DNA of 64,000 nucleotides. It comes from Hericium rajendrae (lineage: Eukaryota; Basidiomycota; Agaricomycetes; Russulales; Hericiaceae). Under the pieces are notes generated by a model. That model was not told where the DNA came from. It saw only the letters and a program-made list of their open reading frames with translations, and did no database searches. How positions within the stretch are numbered: position 1 is the first letter of the stretch; each line of letters opens with the position of its first letter. The position numbers and the translations under genes are program-made. The stretch spans positions 1,612,001-1,676,000 of the forward strand of contig CM065882.1 of assembly GCA_033439255.1 (NCBI GenBank). Direction: 5' to 3'. Of the stretch, positions 10,567-23,300 are shown piece after piece.

Positions 10567-11096
10567 ATGGGCATAGCGGATAGCACGTCAAACGTCAGAA
10601 TTTCCCTTCCGAAGGCGATTCCAGTTCTCTCCGTTGACGCGGCTTGCTCGTTGTGTCCGCGCTGGAGTCCCCTCGCGAAATTTCTATCTCCTCACTCAAT
10701 AGCTAGTATTTCGAAAATCGAAGTAGGCAATTGTATTCTAGACATATGTAGCTACATTTTGGTGGGTCAAAATCAACAGATGTTGGAAAATGACAAAGAA
10801 ATGCGGAAATTTCGAGAGAAATAAGGACATCTCTACGAGAAAAAAAGATTGCTTCAAATGGACCCATCAATCTGTAGCCCGGGATCGAATCTATAGAGTT
10901 CATTAGTGGAGTTTGTTGAAGGACAGTGTGCTTGGTGAGGAGAAAGATGAACAAGGCAAGGGATGAGGTGAAAGCGGCAAACCCGCGAGATAAATCGTGT
11001 CGGACGTGTCAGACGTGTCGTGTGCACATCATCATCAAGATCCTCCTACGACGTTAGCACTTGTGTGCTGCTCGAGACGACTAGGAACTCACCATT
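10567..11096. other. Intergenic stretch upstream of the coiled-coil gene
   Basis: No convincing gene. A pyrimidine-poor leader and AGACGTGTCGTGTGCACATC lie just before the ATG at 11097. This region probably holds its promoter. Confidence 0.4.
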
Positions 11097-12300
11097 ATGC
11101 CTCCTTCTAGCCGCTCCTCGCTCCAGGTCAGCCAAACTCGGAGGCTCAACGCGCTCAAAGCAGAGAACAAAGAGAACTCACCTCCAGCCGGAGTCTCGGT
11201 TCCCAAATCTCGCTCTCGAAATACTCGTCGCACTGATGCCTTAATTGCTGCAGAACAGCATATCGAGAGTCTTGAGGCTGAACTCCTGATGCTCCGGACT
11301 TCTCTCGAGAAGGCCACCTCGTGTTCTCGCGAAGCGACCGTGGTTATCGGAGATCTGCAGGCAGCTCTCGATGTCAGTGAAGGGAAACTGAAGGACTCAC
11401 TGGGTCTAGGAGATGCAACAATGCATCGCATCAAGCAAGCTCAGAAGCGCATCGAGACTCAGCGCAAGTGTCTCCTTCGAGCAAGAAAACGAGAAGCCCT
11501 GCTACTTTCTCACAAGGCTACTCTTCGGGATGATTTCCGTCACGCCCAGAACACAATACTTGTCATGCGTGCTGACATTGATTCTGCTCACGCTAATGTC
11601 ACTCGCACTCGGGCTGATGCTTTCCTGGCCTTCGAAAGGGCTGCTCTTGCTGAGGCTCAGCTTCTTGCGGCAACAGAACTGACTAAGACGACATCAGCAT
11701 CGATGCTTGTGCTATCCGAGAGGACTGAAGTGCTCACCAAGGCTCTGAATACTACTCGAAGGCAGGCCGCTATCTCGGAGAAGACTCTGGAGGGCTGTCG
11801 AAAGAAGCTGAGAGCAAGTCAGATGTGTTGTCTTCGTGCAAAGCATGCTCGCGACAAGGCTAATGAGCGTGCACGCGCTGCTCTTGCGCATCGAAGACAG
11901 ATGGCAACATGGAGACTCACCCGTGGACGTACATATTCTCCTGAGGCAAGAAATGCTGCGCGCTTGTTACAGCGAGCCGGATGTTCGCAAGCAGCTGTGG
12001 GACCAACCATCAAAGCACTCGCGGGAATCTTCGGAGTATCTGTCAATCGAACGATGAGTCGTCGTACTGCTCAGAGAGCATCTATCGAGGGTGGAATTGC
12101 TGCAAAGATGCAACTTGGATATGAGATCTCGAAATCTCAAGGTATGGTTCAAATATCTCATTGAAAAACTATCACTCACCTCACGTAGGATTCACGGCAA
12201 GCGGGGATGGTACGTCGCATCGCAAGATTACATACGCAAGGCTTGTGCGACCGCACAAGGTCTTGATGGGCTCATGGTATGGCCAAGCAGCTGCCTGCTA
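11097..12300 (+). pseudogene. Coiled-coil protein of an expanded Agaricomycete family, truncated at a palindrome
   Basis: Exon 1 (11097-12141) encodes a basic Ser/Arg-rich start (MPPSSRSSLQVSQTRR), a long coiled coil at residues ~45-270 with Leu/Ala heptads, and a conserved tail with LLQRAGCSQAAVGPTIKALA and MSRRTAQRASIEGG. A 47-nt GT-AG intron (12142-12188) joins exon 2, which begins GFTASGDGTSHRKITY. I recall this ASGDGT(S/T)HR block from many mushroom proteins of unknown function; that is memory, not a search. Right after KITY the frame runs into the palindrome at 12238-12264 and stops near 12300, so most of the C-terminal domain is missing. A short protein may still be made. Confidence 0.65.
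12238..12264. repeat. CGGCCG-type palindrome at a gene breakpoint
   Basis: An AAGGCTTGTGCGACCGCACAAGGTCTT-type inverted repeat (core 12242-12259 perfect except the central CGACCG) sits exactly where the preceding gene loses similarity to its family. No E-box is adjacent here, unlike the other copies. Confidence 0.5.
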
Positions 12301-12429
12301 CCCAACTCAGATATAAGATGACCAGGATACATATTCATGTCATGACACCGACGTAGCTGTTTATACATCTATGCTGCTGTCCGAGTGCGAGGAGGAGTAG
12401 TCGTCGGCGGGCCCAGCGACTATGCTGCG

Positions 12430-14552
12430 TCAAACAGACAAGCGCGAGGGCAAGTCATCCTCGCTATCCGTGATTCTGATCACACTTTGAGACTGCGACT
12501 CATCGTCGCTGTCCGTGTTATTATCTGGGAAGTCGGAAGGGCCCTGTGTCTCTTCAATCGGGAAGTCCGTAGGCTTTTCAGCCCAGCTTCGGTGTTGAAG
12601 GGTCTCGTGATCTTGGATCAATGCTTCCATGAACAGAAGGCGCATGCCGTTAAGATCGCGAGGATCTCCAAAGGTCAACAGGAACTCAGGCGGGACGAGC
12701 TTTGAATTCAGCCCACCGTGAAGGAAGTGATATATGAAGACAAGAACAAATACCCCGCAATCTGTTGAGTTGGATTGAAAGGGGCACTAAACAAAACACG
12801 TTAACCATCAGTGGAACTTCAACTGCCGAGCACTGACTAGCACATGAGGCTGGAGCTCCCAGACGCTCCAGTCCAGAAGTAAAGGAAGGTTGAACTGCTC
12901 CTTCAGCTCTCTAAAGCAGCGTTCAACGAACCATTTCAGGCGCTGAAGGGAGCACATAAACATTATCAACTTGAATTGCAAGCAACCTCATTATCACGCA
13001 CCTGTATGATATTCCAGTGTTTAGACTGGTCCGGGTCCTTGCTGACATTGCGCTCGAAAGTCTTTTTCAGACTGTCGTAAACTGCAATACGCTGGTCGAC
13101 AAAGTCGACAACAGCTAACACCCAGTGGATTTCGGATGGAAGATGGACTGGAATAAGTATTTGCTTCCAAGGGAGACCATGGCCACACTCGAACATGTTC
13201 TGTCAAGGACATCTGAGTCCAGACGTCAGAGATGCCAGAGGGAATAAACGTACTTGCAGACCAGGATACGAGAAAACGTCTTTGAAACTTGAGGGTGGCG
13301 GCGCGGAGGGTAGACGAGTATTCATGAAACTTGTGCGCAGAATGAGGGAATTGGGAACTGGGTGCTCCACTTGATTGCGAAGTACGTTATCAACGTACCG
13401 CTCAACATCTGACCTGGGCGCAGACGATCCAAGTCAGACTGCTCGCACGATCCAATCTTGATATTTCGTTTGACCTTCTTCTTGAGGAGCTGGAACACGT
13501 ATCAGAAATGACAGTTGTCAAAGGAAGAAGCTCAATCACCTCTTTTAGAGTCGACTTGACGGATACATAGCCCTTATCCCTCCATGATAGGATTTCTGAA
13601 CGAATGCCTTGCACAGTGGCCAGAATTCCGAAAACAAGAGCCTGAACACGAGAAAGCACGTATCCCGGTTCACCCTGCAGCTCCGGAGACCACGGATTTC
13701 TATTCCATATCATTGTCGCTCGTTCAAGCAGATATCGACCACCAGCAAGTGCTTGCTCAAACTCCCTACGCCGCTTGACGACACTGTTGTATCCCACATC
13801 AGCCTTACTCCTGACCAGCTGATCTTTTATCGTGGGCAGTAATTGACGCTGCAGAGTAAGAACAGCGCCGTCCATGTCCACTGCGTCCCAGACCCAGAGA
13901 AGTTGAGATTGCGTCAGCCAGCTTTCGACTTGACCGAGCCAAAGCGTGAATGGTAATGCAAAAGCGGAGGGAACCGAGAGAGCAGCGAACTTGAGGAGAC
14001 GATGCGTGACGATTTGTGTGGGCAGTGAGATGTGCGGTGGCAGATCTTCTGCAAGTGGTGACGGGACATGCTGCTCGACGTGCTGCGGGACGAGGGACAC
14101 GAGTGGTGTCGAGACATGCTGCGCAGGGGGAAGGGGGACAGGGTGTAGGACGTGCTGCGCGAGTGGCGGCGGGACGTGTTGCACAAGTGGCAGGACCAAA
14201 CATGAGGGAATGTATCGCGCCGCCTTGCGAGATGCTGCAGACGCAACATGCTGAGCATCCTGTTCAGCTCTCTGGCGCAAATCGCCTGCAGTCAACTGAA
14301 CGATCACAAACTTCGTGGATCGTTCAGTTAACTGCTTCTTGCGGTAATAATGCCTAAAGAAAGACTTCGTTAGTGAAACATAAAGCACAAGATAACCACG
14401 TACCTCTTCTCTAACTCGCTCTTCTTATCGAGTTTTGCCCTGTCCTCCTGGGTACGTTTTTTGCCCTGCTTGTCGTGCGTTGTCGCCTTACGACCTGTTT
14501 ATAGTTAACAGCAAGTCACCAGCAACGAAAAAGAAATCTTTAAGCTTACCCA
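12430..14552 (-). CDS. Ulp1-like SUMO/ubiquitin-like peptidase (C48 family)
   Basis: C48 peptidases cut SUMO-type modifiers from proteins by a His-Asp-Cys triad. The His box is SEIHWVLAVVDF..IAVYDSL (about 13050-13130). The Cys box, QSNSTDCGVFVL with oxyanion-hole Gln and catalytic Cys, is near 12745-12780. Exon 1 is a tiny MG.. exon at 14552 with GTAAGC donor. Exon 2 encodes RKATTHDKQGKKRTQEDRAK, a basic helix. A large exon (13402-14388) has a Pro/Val/Gln-rich linker with QHV repeats and a helical domain. Acidic Ser/Asp residues end the protein. Ulp1-type peptidases are often linked to transposons in basidiomycetes, but no transposase adjoins this one. The frame looks intact; exon borders are approximate. 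Confidence 0.7.
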
Positions 14553-15246
14553 TTGTTATGCCGTTGCAGGATGCAAGACAAGGTGTGTGACTTCACCGTT
14601 GTGCAGCGCTTCAGAGTTCCGGCCCGGTCTGACGTCCGGGACCGGTGCAGAACCTTTACTTCCAAATATGGTAATTAAAATTCTGCCCTCCAGAAAACGA
14701 CTACCGTTTATGGATGTTCGTGTTCTGCCATCACGGATGACACACATGAGACTAGTAAGTAGCGTTTAATCCTGACGACTGGTTGAGTGCTGCTCCGTCT
14801 TTGAGCTTCATCACTTGCTCAATCGACCAAATTCAACACACAACCGTAAGTCAATACGACATATGTCAGTGACTGAAGTACTGATCACTAACTTACAGTA
14901 AAATTGTTCAACTTAGCCGCTGGGCGAGTACGCGGATGGCTTGAACAGGGTTGAAATACTCGAGTACCGGCAACCCCATATAGTGAGAGGAGCAGGCGGC
15001 AATCGACAGCTACAGCGTGGAGAACCAAAGGTGCGTGTGTTATAATCTTCTATATCTATGCGGTTAAGCTTACTTCCCGTCCAGAAAACCCTTTTCCTCA
15101 TTGTTGAGCACGGCTAGTCACCAATTCACGACAGCGACCACGCCTTTCCTAAATTTGCACGTGCAGTGGACCACGGAGCATCTCAGCAAGCGACCGACCC
15201 TGGTTGCCTTCTGCACAAACGTGGTCCTTTATCTTTCTCTCTCACC
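14553..15246. other. Divergent promoter region between the Ulp1-like and F-box genes
   Basis: Separates two genes transcribed away from each other. The half next to 15247 is pyrimidine-rich (CTTTCTCTCTCACC), as in fungal leaders. Small ORFs in this stretch have no recognisable content. Confidence 0.4.
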
Positions 15247-16928
15247 ATGGACACCCTTAGCTCTCAAATTCGCCATCTTCATACAGCTGAATTCGAGCCA
15301 TCCACCGTCACCCCGATGAACATGCTTCCGGTCGAGGTCCTCATCGACATCTTCTTATATTGTGCGCACAGCGCCGCGATTACCCCGCTCACCCTTGCCC
15401 AGGTCTGTAAGCAGTGGAAGGTTATCACAGAGAACGACATGCGTATGTTCCAGCTCATCGTGCTCGACGACTCGAAGCTGTCGCTGGTAAGCTCGAACAA
15501 GGCATCGCACACATTCCTGCAACGCTCCAAAGACCTGGAGTTTGACGTCGACGTTCAACTCTCCTCCCGTGACTCCCTTCTTCCCATCCTATCCCCTTTC
15601 TTGTCGTCGCTACATCGATGGCGCTCGTTCACACTGCAAGGCATCTGGCACGAGCACATCTGCTTTCACCGCTTCTGGTGTTCCGACGCCGCTAAGCCAA
15701 ATCTCGAGCAGCTCGAAATCAGTGTCCTCGAGCAGGTCCACACCCAGACAGACATGGATGACTCGTTATCCGGTGCACATGCAGGTACTTTCCGACCATA
15801 TACCATTTCGTTGACCTCCAACCTCCTCTGCATGGATGTCGTGCTTACGAAACTGCCTTCGCCGGCTGTCCTCGTTCCTCTGCATTTTGTTTCACTATTC
15901 ATCACGGAAGGCTCTCACTCACTCAACATACATCCCTCTGACCTGCTTCATTTCCTTACTGCCTGTCCGATGCTCGAATATTTTTCCTTTAACGGGATTA
16001 TGATGGAACCAACGTTGACTGAAGCAGATCTTCAAGTTCCGCCTCCAGTCGCTCGTCTCCCATATCTCCGCTCGCTCGTCCTTCACAGTACACTTTGCAC
16101 ACGTGTGATCCTTTCCCATCTCGACACCCCCGCCCTTAAAGAGCTCTACCTCGAGCACCTCAATGTCGATTTCGCTTTTCTCGTCCATAACCCATATCTC
16201 ACTCATCACTCGCATCCCACTACGCCCATCTCCGTCTCTGCATCGTCACACGCCTCCATTCTGCCTCCTGCATGCTCGAACACACCCATGACACTCGTCC
16301 CACTCCCAGAGTCGCCTCCACGTCCCTCGCCCCCAGCTTCCCATCCATGTTTCTTCCGTCCGGGCCCTCGGAGCGCACATACGAACTCGAAGACGGTGAC
16401 TCGGACGATGAATGGCCCGATTTCTCCCAGTCACCGTTCAGTGACCACGCGACAGGCATGGGCGTCCGTAGTCTCCTGCTACGCTCGAACCCGCCACTGC
16501 GCGTGCTCGAAATGGACCACGCCGACATGCGCACGAAGGACTTTGCCTGGCTCTTCGCGCACGCACGTTACCTGGAGGACTTCCGCATCGTTGCTTCGGA
16601 CATGACGGACCACGTCATCACGATGCTTGCACCATGCCTCATGCCTATGGAGCCCGACACACGTGAGCCCGACAGCACTCGCCTCGTGCACCACGTGTCA
16701 TTACCACGCCTCAAAAGTGTCCAGCTGTTCAACTGTCATCGGTTCAGCGGTGTGGCAATCGTGCAGGCCCTCGCGCAGCGCGTGGTCGTGATGGACAGGC
16801 TGGCACGGCATGGCATTGTGGAGTTTGCATCATTGGAGGATGTGGCAATCGTGCAGTGTTCGCGCTTCACGGCCGAGCATGGCGCAGAGCTGGGTGTGAC
16901 ACTGGGCGAGCGGCTACGCTTTCATTGA
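15247..16928 (+). CDS. F-box protein, probable SCF ubiquitin-ligase adaptor
   Basis: The start chosen is the ATG at 15247 (CACCATGGAC, strong context). Residues ~24-70 fit an F-box: NMLPVEVLIDIFLYCA followed by PLTLAQVCKQWKVIT, the Skp1-binding fold. After it come irregular leucine-rich segments (LPYLRSLVLHSTL, ALKELYLEHLNV, PLRVLEMDHADM, LKSVQLFNCHRFSG), as in the large mushroom F-box/LRR family that picks substrates. The reading frame changes between about 16240 and 16310. A 65-nt intron (16245-16309, GT...CAG) would restore frame, though the donor is weak; a frameshift is the alternative. An acidic linker (YELEDGDSDDEW) lies just after. Confidence 0.7.
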
Positions 16929-17380
16929 GATAAAATTGGACGATCGGTGTTCACACTGAGTATAGTTCTTGCTGCCCCTGTTGTTTCCGCCTTCCCTTGA
17001 CTGACCTACTTCTTGCTCTAGGTCTCTGGTCTGCTACGGACTCTTTCGCATCGCAATATCTACTCTTAATATCCCAGTCGCTACGTCTCTTTCCCTGTCT
17101 CTGAACCTTTCGCTCTGACTTGCATGGATTGTCTGTATCTATATTTTATCCCAATCGTGCAGCTTGTACATACACGTGTACACGGTGGCTTTCACCTGTT
17201 GGACATATCCCAATATTGATGTATAATACACCTCATGGTGCTGTGGATCAATGACACGGTGCTGGAAATTTATGTCCTTGATGAGTGTATGAGAGGACTT
17301 TGTTGACCGCCTTTGCGAGTCCTGTTCTGGCCAACACTGTCATCTGATCACTTCGTTTTCAGACGTTCACGCATTTCTAG
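16929..17380. other. 3' flank of the F-box gene, no gene seen
   Basis: Pyrimidine-rich sequence and a GTACATACACGTGTACAC inverted repeat near 17166. I see no coding potential. Probably the 3' UTR and the spacer to the convergent glycogen synthase relic. Confidence 0.4.
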
Positions 17381-19370
17381 AGAACCTCAAGGCCCGGATA
17401 TGCCCGGCGCAGGGCCAGCTGGCGCGCCTTCGAGTACTCGATTCCGAGATTTTCCAGTCCAGCAACGGAGACAGCCTTTCGACGCGGTTTCGCTGATCGA
17501 TACGTTGCCTCCGGGTCTTCGAACAGAGTGAGAACATATCATCGGCGAGCTGGTTGACAGATTCCTCCGGAGACTTCATCCGACGATCGATAACGTAGCA
17601 GCCTTCGTCTTCCGGGCGGTCGATCATATCTTGCATGAAGCAGCCAAAGCTGGACAAATTGGTCGTTATTGATTGGATACCCATCTAGCATAGGTGTCAC
17701 GGACAAGCAGATGGTTATAAATCAGAAGACTTACGATAGTGCACTCTGCTGGAGCGTAGCCCCATGGTTCGTAATAACTGGGGAAGACACCAAGGTGACA
17801 TCCTCTCACAAACTCCTCGTAATCAAGACCAAGTACCGGATTGTTGGCGTTCAGGAAGTCGGGATGAAAGACAACCTTCACTCTATCATGAGACGTGTTG
17901 AAGAGTTTCGCGCGTCGTATCTGAGTGAGGATCGGATCACTCGCGTCATCGGACATGTTATGCGTAATCACTGGGGGTAGGCTGTTGCGCTTCAGTGCGA
18001 AGATCCGACGCTTTAGAATAACTTGGTCTTCATCTGACAAAAGTTCATCTGCCGGCGGTAGCTTGGAGAAATCACTGACCAAACCGTTAGCCAAAGGGAC
18101 AGACAAGAGCGAACGAATGCGTACCCGCCCGATTTCGCGGCCATGTCAAAGAGTCGGGCTACCACACGATTCTGGATTTCGGTGACGGTGTCGTACAGCT
18201 GTTTTGTTACTGCTTGTCCCTTCAAAGATTCGATGGTGTAGGAATGAGTAGCAGCTGGCATAATCAAGAAAGCCACGACGGTCATCTTCGATCCGAAAGA
18301 CTGAAGATGGTAGTTGACACGCGCCAGTGCCTCGAAGAACATATCGACGCCCTTATTGCGGTACTCATAGCGTCCGGCGGTCAACAGATATAACGTGTTG
18401 TCCAGATCGAAATCCATGTGTCCATAGAAGTGACCCCTAACAAACTCGTTGATCTTGTTCTTCAACGTCGAGTAAATTCTGTAATTCGTGCATGGCCTGG
18501 AACTTCACGACATTCAGACCGTTGGGTAGGACACCGTCTGGCTTCCGTTTCAGCAGGTGCTCGGCCTCGTACACGGTGATGTGCGAGACGGTCGTAAAGA
18601 CGTCGGCGCAGTGGGCTGCGGAATGTTCGATGCAGTAGCGGTGGTAAATGCCATGCTTCCCAGCCTTGTGATCGACATCGAAGTACTGCAGGTTGTTATA
18701 GAAGTCGACACTGCCAGCGCAGAGTTAGCGCGGGAGGAGAGTTGTGTGGGTGTGAAGACTGTCGTCACATCAATACATTTGCGGCAGAGAGGTATGGTGA
18801 TTCCTGCCTGCCATTCGTGGAAGTGTGTGACAGTCGTTGTGTGGAATTGTTGAGCCACATACTATGCAAAAAGAGGAGACACGTCACTATCTGGTCCAAA
18901 ATATTAGACAGAAAATACGTACTTCTCCCAAGAACCACGCGACGAGGTAGCCAAAGACGATGGTTTCGTTGGTTTCGTGATCACTGGGCGGGGTAGGGAT
19001 ACCTGAGAGATTTCAGAGGTCGCTCTTCCACTCGTCGAGGCGGTGGTACTGGCTACCGGTGTCAAAGAGAAGAATGCGTGGAGCACCTTCTATCAGCCGA
19101 CGTCCATATAGGGACTTGACACCCTTCGCACGCATGGTCTCGAGGGCACTGACGATGTGCGGATCAGTTGGTTCCTCGGCTTCGACCTCCATTGGAGCAG
19201 TCTTGTAGGAGAGAGGACCTATGAGAGTGTATCTGTCTGTCGCCGAACTCCGAGATGGTGACGGGGACTTTGGTCTTGATCAGGGCGTAGATACCCCCGA
19301 CCTCGTTGGCGACCTCACAAGCAACCTCGAACAGGATAGGGTTGTGCACATGGTGCTTGTAGTCGGCCAT
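17381..19370 (-). pseudogene. GSY1: Glycogen synthase (GT3) pseudogene
   Basis: Similarity begins at ATG 19370 ([28 protein letters not shown], the N-terminal UDP-glucose-binding KVGG motif region). It continues through [99 protein letters not shown] and [18 protein letters not shown]. Introns are kept (for example GTAAGT..CTAG near 17690). The copy is dead: frame changes near 19240, 18725, 18465 and 17435, and a TGA at 19013-19015 where the family has Trp. The C-terminal regulatory tail is missing. High residual similarity means it decayed recently. Confidence 0.8.
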
Positions 19371-20372
19371 GATGGTGAGGGTGGAATGAGGGGAAAAAGG
19401 AGTGGCAGACAAGAAGAGAGGATGGCGCGGTGCTACTTGCAGAAATCAACTGCCACGTCCAGTCCAGCACCTCGTAGGAGATATACGGCAGCAAGCCCAC
19501 GACGTACGTGCTGTCGTAGATGTCGTTGCGTAGATGGCCATGTTCCCCGAGTTCGGTAGGATCGACTTGTGCGTGTAGTGCCTGTACAGATGTGAGAGGG
19601 ACCAATGGCACAAGAAAGGGGGCACGCACTGCTGGTATAGATAGGCCGACATGTGCACGGTGAAGATGCTGAAGGTGAGGATCCCCAGCCCGCAAAGACG
19701 GGCACGTGCCGGCAGAAGTGGTACTGGTCAGGACATCAATGTTGACAGAGCTGATGATTGGTGACACGAAATATAGAAGGTTGTTAAGCGAACGCGTGCG
19801 GACGTTGAACAGCATCGCGTTTAGTCTTCGAAACATGTGATAGGGCATATGACGGCCGTGGAAGGGTTCGAGGCGGTGATGAGGACAGGAGACAAACAGT
19901 AGGAGAGAGAACGGCGAGGTCTAGTAATTGATACATGAGTAGAATATTATGGTGTTATGACATGGTTTACGCACCTGATATGATTGCCCACGTGTGGTAT
20001 ATTTGAGCATGTTGAAGAGACCTTGAAAGGGGTGACGACCACATAGAGACGTCGGGCGGGGGCACCTCAACTGCAACCCGCTGCGGATGGAGGATGGGCG
20101 TGCCCCTTGAACCTTGCAGCCAGTGCAAGTGAGTTAGTGCACGAATGACCTTATTGTCCTTGCATTCGTGCTCAATCTAACTTGCTCTGGATGCAAAGTT
20201 CTGAAGAAGAGAGCCAGCCACAAGCGCGACTTTTCAACAAGTCGGTCATGTGATCGTGTAGCACTGCCACAGATGGTCCGATCAGATAGCATTTGTCTGT
20301 CCTTGGTCTTTCACTTTCTTACAACAACCTCTGCTACACATTCTAGTATCCCAGTCTCATTTTCAACTGATC
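19371..20372. other. Region upstream of the glycogen synthase relic and TET gene
   Basis: 19430-19850 has minus-strand frames (YLYQQCVPPFL; SYEVLDWTW) that could be one more decayed exon set, but I cannot name it. 20240-20252 holds GGTCATGTGATC, the E-box-like site seen beside the palindromes, about 125 bp before the TET gene start, which makes it a candidate promoter element. Confidence 0.35.
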
Positions 20373-23300
20373 ATGGCAACTCTTCTGCATGTCAGATGGA
20401 AGATCCAAACCCATCCTCACACTGAAAAGTGGTTAAAGTCCAGAATCATTGCTGACTGCATACGAAACATACCGTTTGTTGTAGAGCCTGACCGTCGCTG
20501 GCATGGGCTCCCTGAAACCATTGTAGCCCTGATTATTGAGGATCCTAGCTGGGTGAGTGGTTGAATTCAATGCATGGTGATTTGCAGTATACTGACTTAT
20601 TTTCTAATTTATATAGATTGCACAGGCATTCCAGTACATTACCTTTACTACTGCTTGCTCTGTGAGCAATCAAGCACAAGCACTCGCTATCTTTTTCAGC
20701 TCATTGCATACCATCAAGAAGTATGGTGAGGAGAAAAATCACAAATACCTGCAAAGATGGCAAAGATTTCTGGAAAGTAGTGGAGTAAGTTTATTTGACA
20801 AAAGTGAATGTGACAAGCATCTAATGATTACTGCACAGGCCCCAAAAATGCAAAAACTCAGCATGACAGCTCCTGAGCTTGATGGACCTAGCTACTGCTC
20901 TGCTGAAGATCAGATAGCTTTTGGAAGGGGAGAGTTTTACAATTTAGACTCTGAGGATGAGAGTGATGGTAGGTTCATATATGCATTCTAAAAAATTACA
21001 CACTAACTGTCAACTGTTGTCATAGATGGAGATTATGTTCCTGAAGAGATGTATAGTGAGAGTGATGAGAATAGTGATATGGACATAAGCAGTGATAGTG
21101 GTAGTGATATGGTGGTCGACAGCATACATGACGATAATCAGAACCCTAGTGGTATGTATTTTTACACATCTTGCATGTTTGATACTGAATAAATTTGTTG
21201 ATGTATCCAAAGGTACTGAATTCAATCTGGACAACTTCAAAATTACTAGCAGAAATCATTCAGCTTTGTCTACATATGTGATAACATCATCTGAAAATAA
21301 GTTAAAAATCTGTACACGCTGGAAAGAGAGCTTGTATAAGTTGTTTCATGTAGATGTAAGTTTACAGAGATTTCAATTTACTCTTACTTACAATCATTTT
21401 CAGGGGGATGATGATGAAAAGATGGTGAAATTAGCACAAGTAGAAGCTGTAGAAGCATTGAGGCAGATGCGAGCCATCAAAAAGGCCATTAGAGAGGAAG
21501 AAACTTGGAGAAAGGCAGTCAAGGTGTGTGCATTTATATTAGATTGGTTTATTATCAATGTCATATTTTTTATGTCAGCATTCTGGCCTTCACGATGTCT
21601 TCAAGGAAATTACAAATCCAGCCTTCTTTCCTACAATTGAAAGGATAAGTTTACAAAATAGCTACAGAAGGTACTGTTGGACACAAGCATTGTCTGTGAT
21701 CGAACATCTGTGGACACCTGCCACAGTCTTTAGTAGCCTGCCGGATTCAGATGCAAGAGTAAGTTAGTCCAGTTGAATTATGAAAAACATAACATGTAAG
21801 ACTTTTATTTAGATAGAACCAACAACTGAAAGGGGAAGAATATTCCTTGATAATACCAAGAACATGTTCTTGAATGCTTTTCAAAATCATCCTCAGCTGA
21901 TTCCTCAACCTGCTTATCCAAGCACAGTTTTCTTTCTTGTCTCTCTCAAGAATTTTATGTTGGCATGGGATCAATGGTTGCAAGATGGACTTGAAAAAAT
22001 TGCTGGAATATCAAATGTATGTCTTTATTTGTGACATAATAGTTATTGTGATTTGTGAGTTAACACTAATTTTGCAGACTTCAACATGGAACCTAGCAAA
22101 TCTTTATTCAGATGTTATGAGAGGCACCGTACAAGATGTGGCAACACGTATCACCGATGAAAGGTTTCTGTGCATATTTGAATGTACAAAGGAATTGAAG
22201 GACATATCTCACAGAGCAAAAGAACAAGGTTTCAACCGAGCAGAAGTCGGCAGAATTACAAGTCAACCAGGATCTAAAGTTGGTCTCCACCAAGACATAC
22301 CAAAACTTCCAGGAGAAAAGAAGGGATGTTATACATGTGGACACCTGGCTGCTAGTGAGGCATGCATCCTAAAGTTGGTTGTTGAAGAAAAAGATGTGGA
22401 GGCATTGAAGGGGTTTGTGATTACTTCTGCTCCTGCCAATGATCGATTGGTCCCAAAGGCATGGCTCTTTTTGTGTCTTGCATATATTTTGAGCTAACTT
22501 TATTCAAAGAGCATTCCAAAGAGTTTGCAATCGGACATACAGTATCGAACACCTGAAGAGTTAAATCTGCAAAGGATTGAACATCGACCTGTAGTGTTCA
22601 ATAGATGTGGAAGAGATGCAGTACAGGTGCTAACACCTGATCAGGAGATAGTGAGCTTCAATGTTACCTCCATTTGATTTATGTATTGTGTGCTAACATG
22701 TGGCATCAGGTTGGTGGCATCAAGTTCAATGCAATAAGAGGGGACCTATTGGACATGTGTGTGGAGCATCACAATCAACTATTTGAATCAAATCGATCCA
22801 AGTTGAAGAGAGGCTCAGACTTCCAGCAATGGGCATATGGTGATATGATTCCAATAGGAGCAAGACAAGCTATGGGTGGTATGGCTGGAGACATTTATAG
22901 GGAATATCCAGGAGCAGAGACCAACACTATTGAGAATATTCAGATCTTATTCAACCATGCCAAAGTAAGAGCATTGTTTAATACTGCTAGTATTTGAACT
23001 AAGGATGATTTAGGATGCTGAGATCCTAACCCAATCTCTTGGAGCAGAAGGAAACATTGCAAGAGCAGATTTGCGAAGCGACAAGGACAATGCTGAGCTT
23101 AAAAGGCTCGGTGCAACTGGCATCAATCTTTTTTACTGTGATGATTACATGGCACCTCAACATGGTGACAACGACGAAGGATGGTCAGCCTGTAGTCAGC
23201 TCACAAAATCTGAAGACCTGAGGGATACAAGTTTCGACTTTGCCTATACAGCATACGGTGTGTATTTTCACACCCAGCCTGGATGTGTATGGTAAGCAAA

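Noticed and set aside
10270-10591. Repetitive ORFs on both strands in the 60-bp array
   Set aside because: A 60-bp period leaves any stop-free frame open. The peptides are translations of the palindrome.
15166-15246. Upstream in-frame ATG of the F-box gene
   Set aside because: It lies before a pyrimidine-rich leader and in poor context. ATG 15247 has the stronger CACCATGG context and starts before the F-box.
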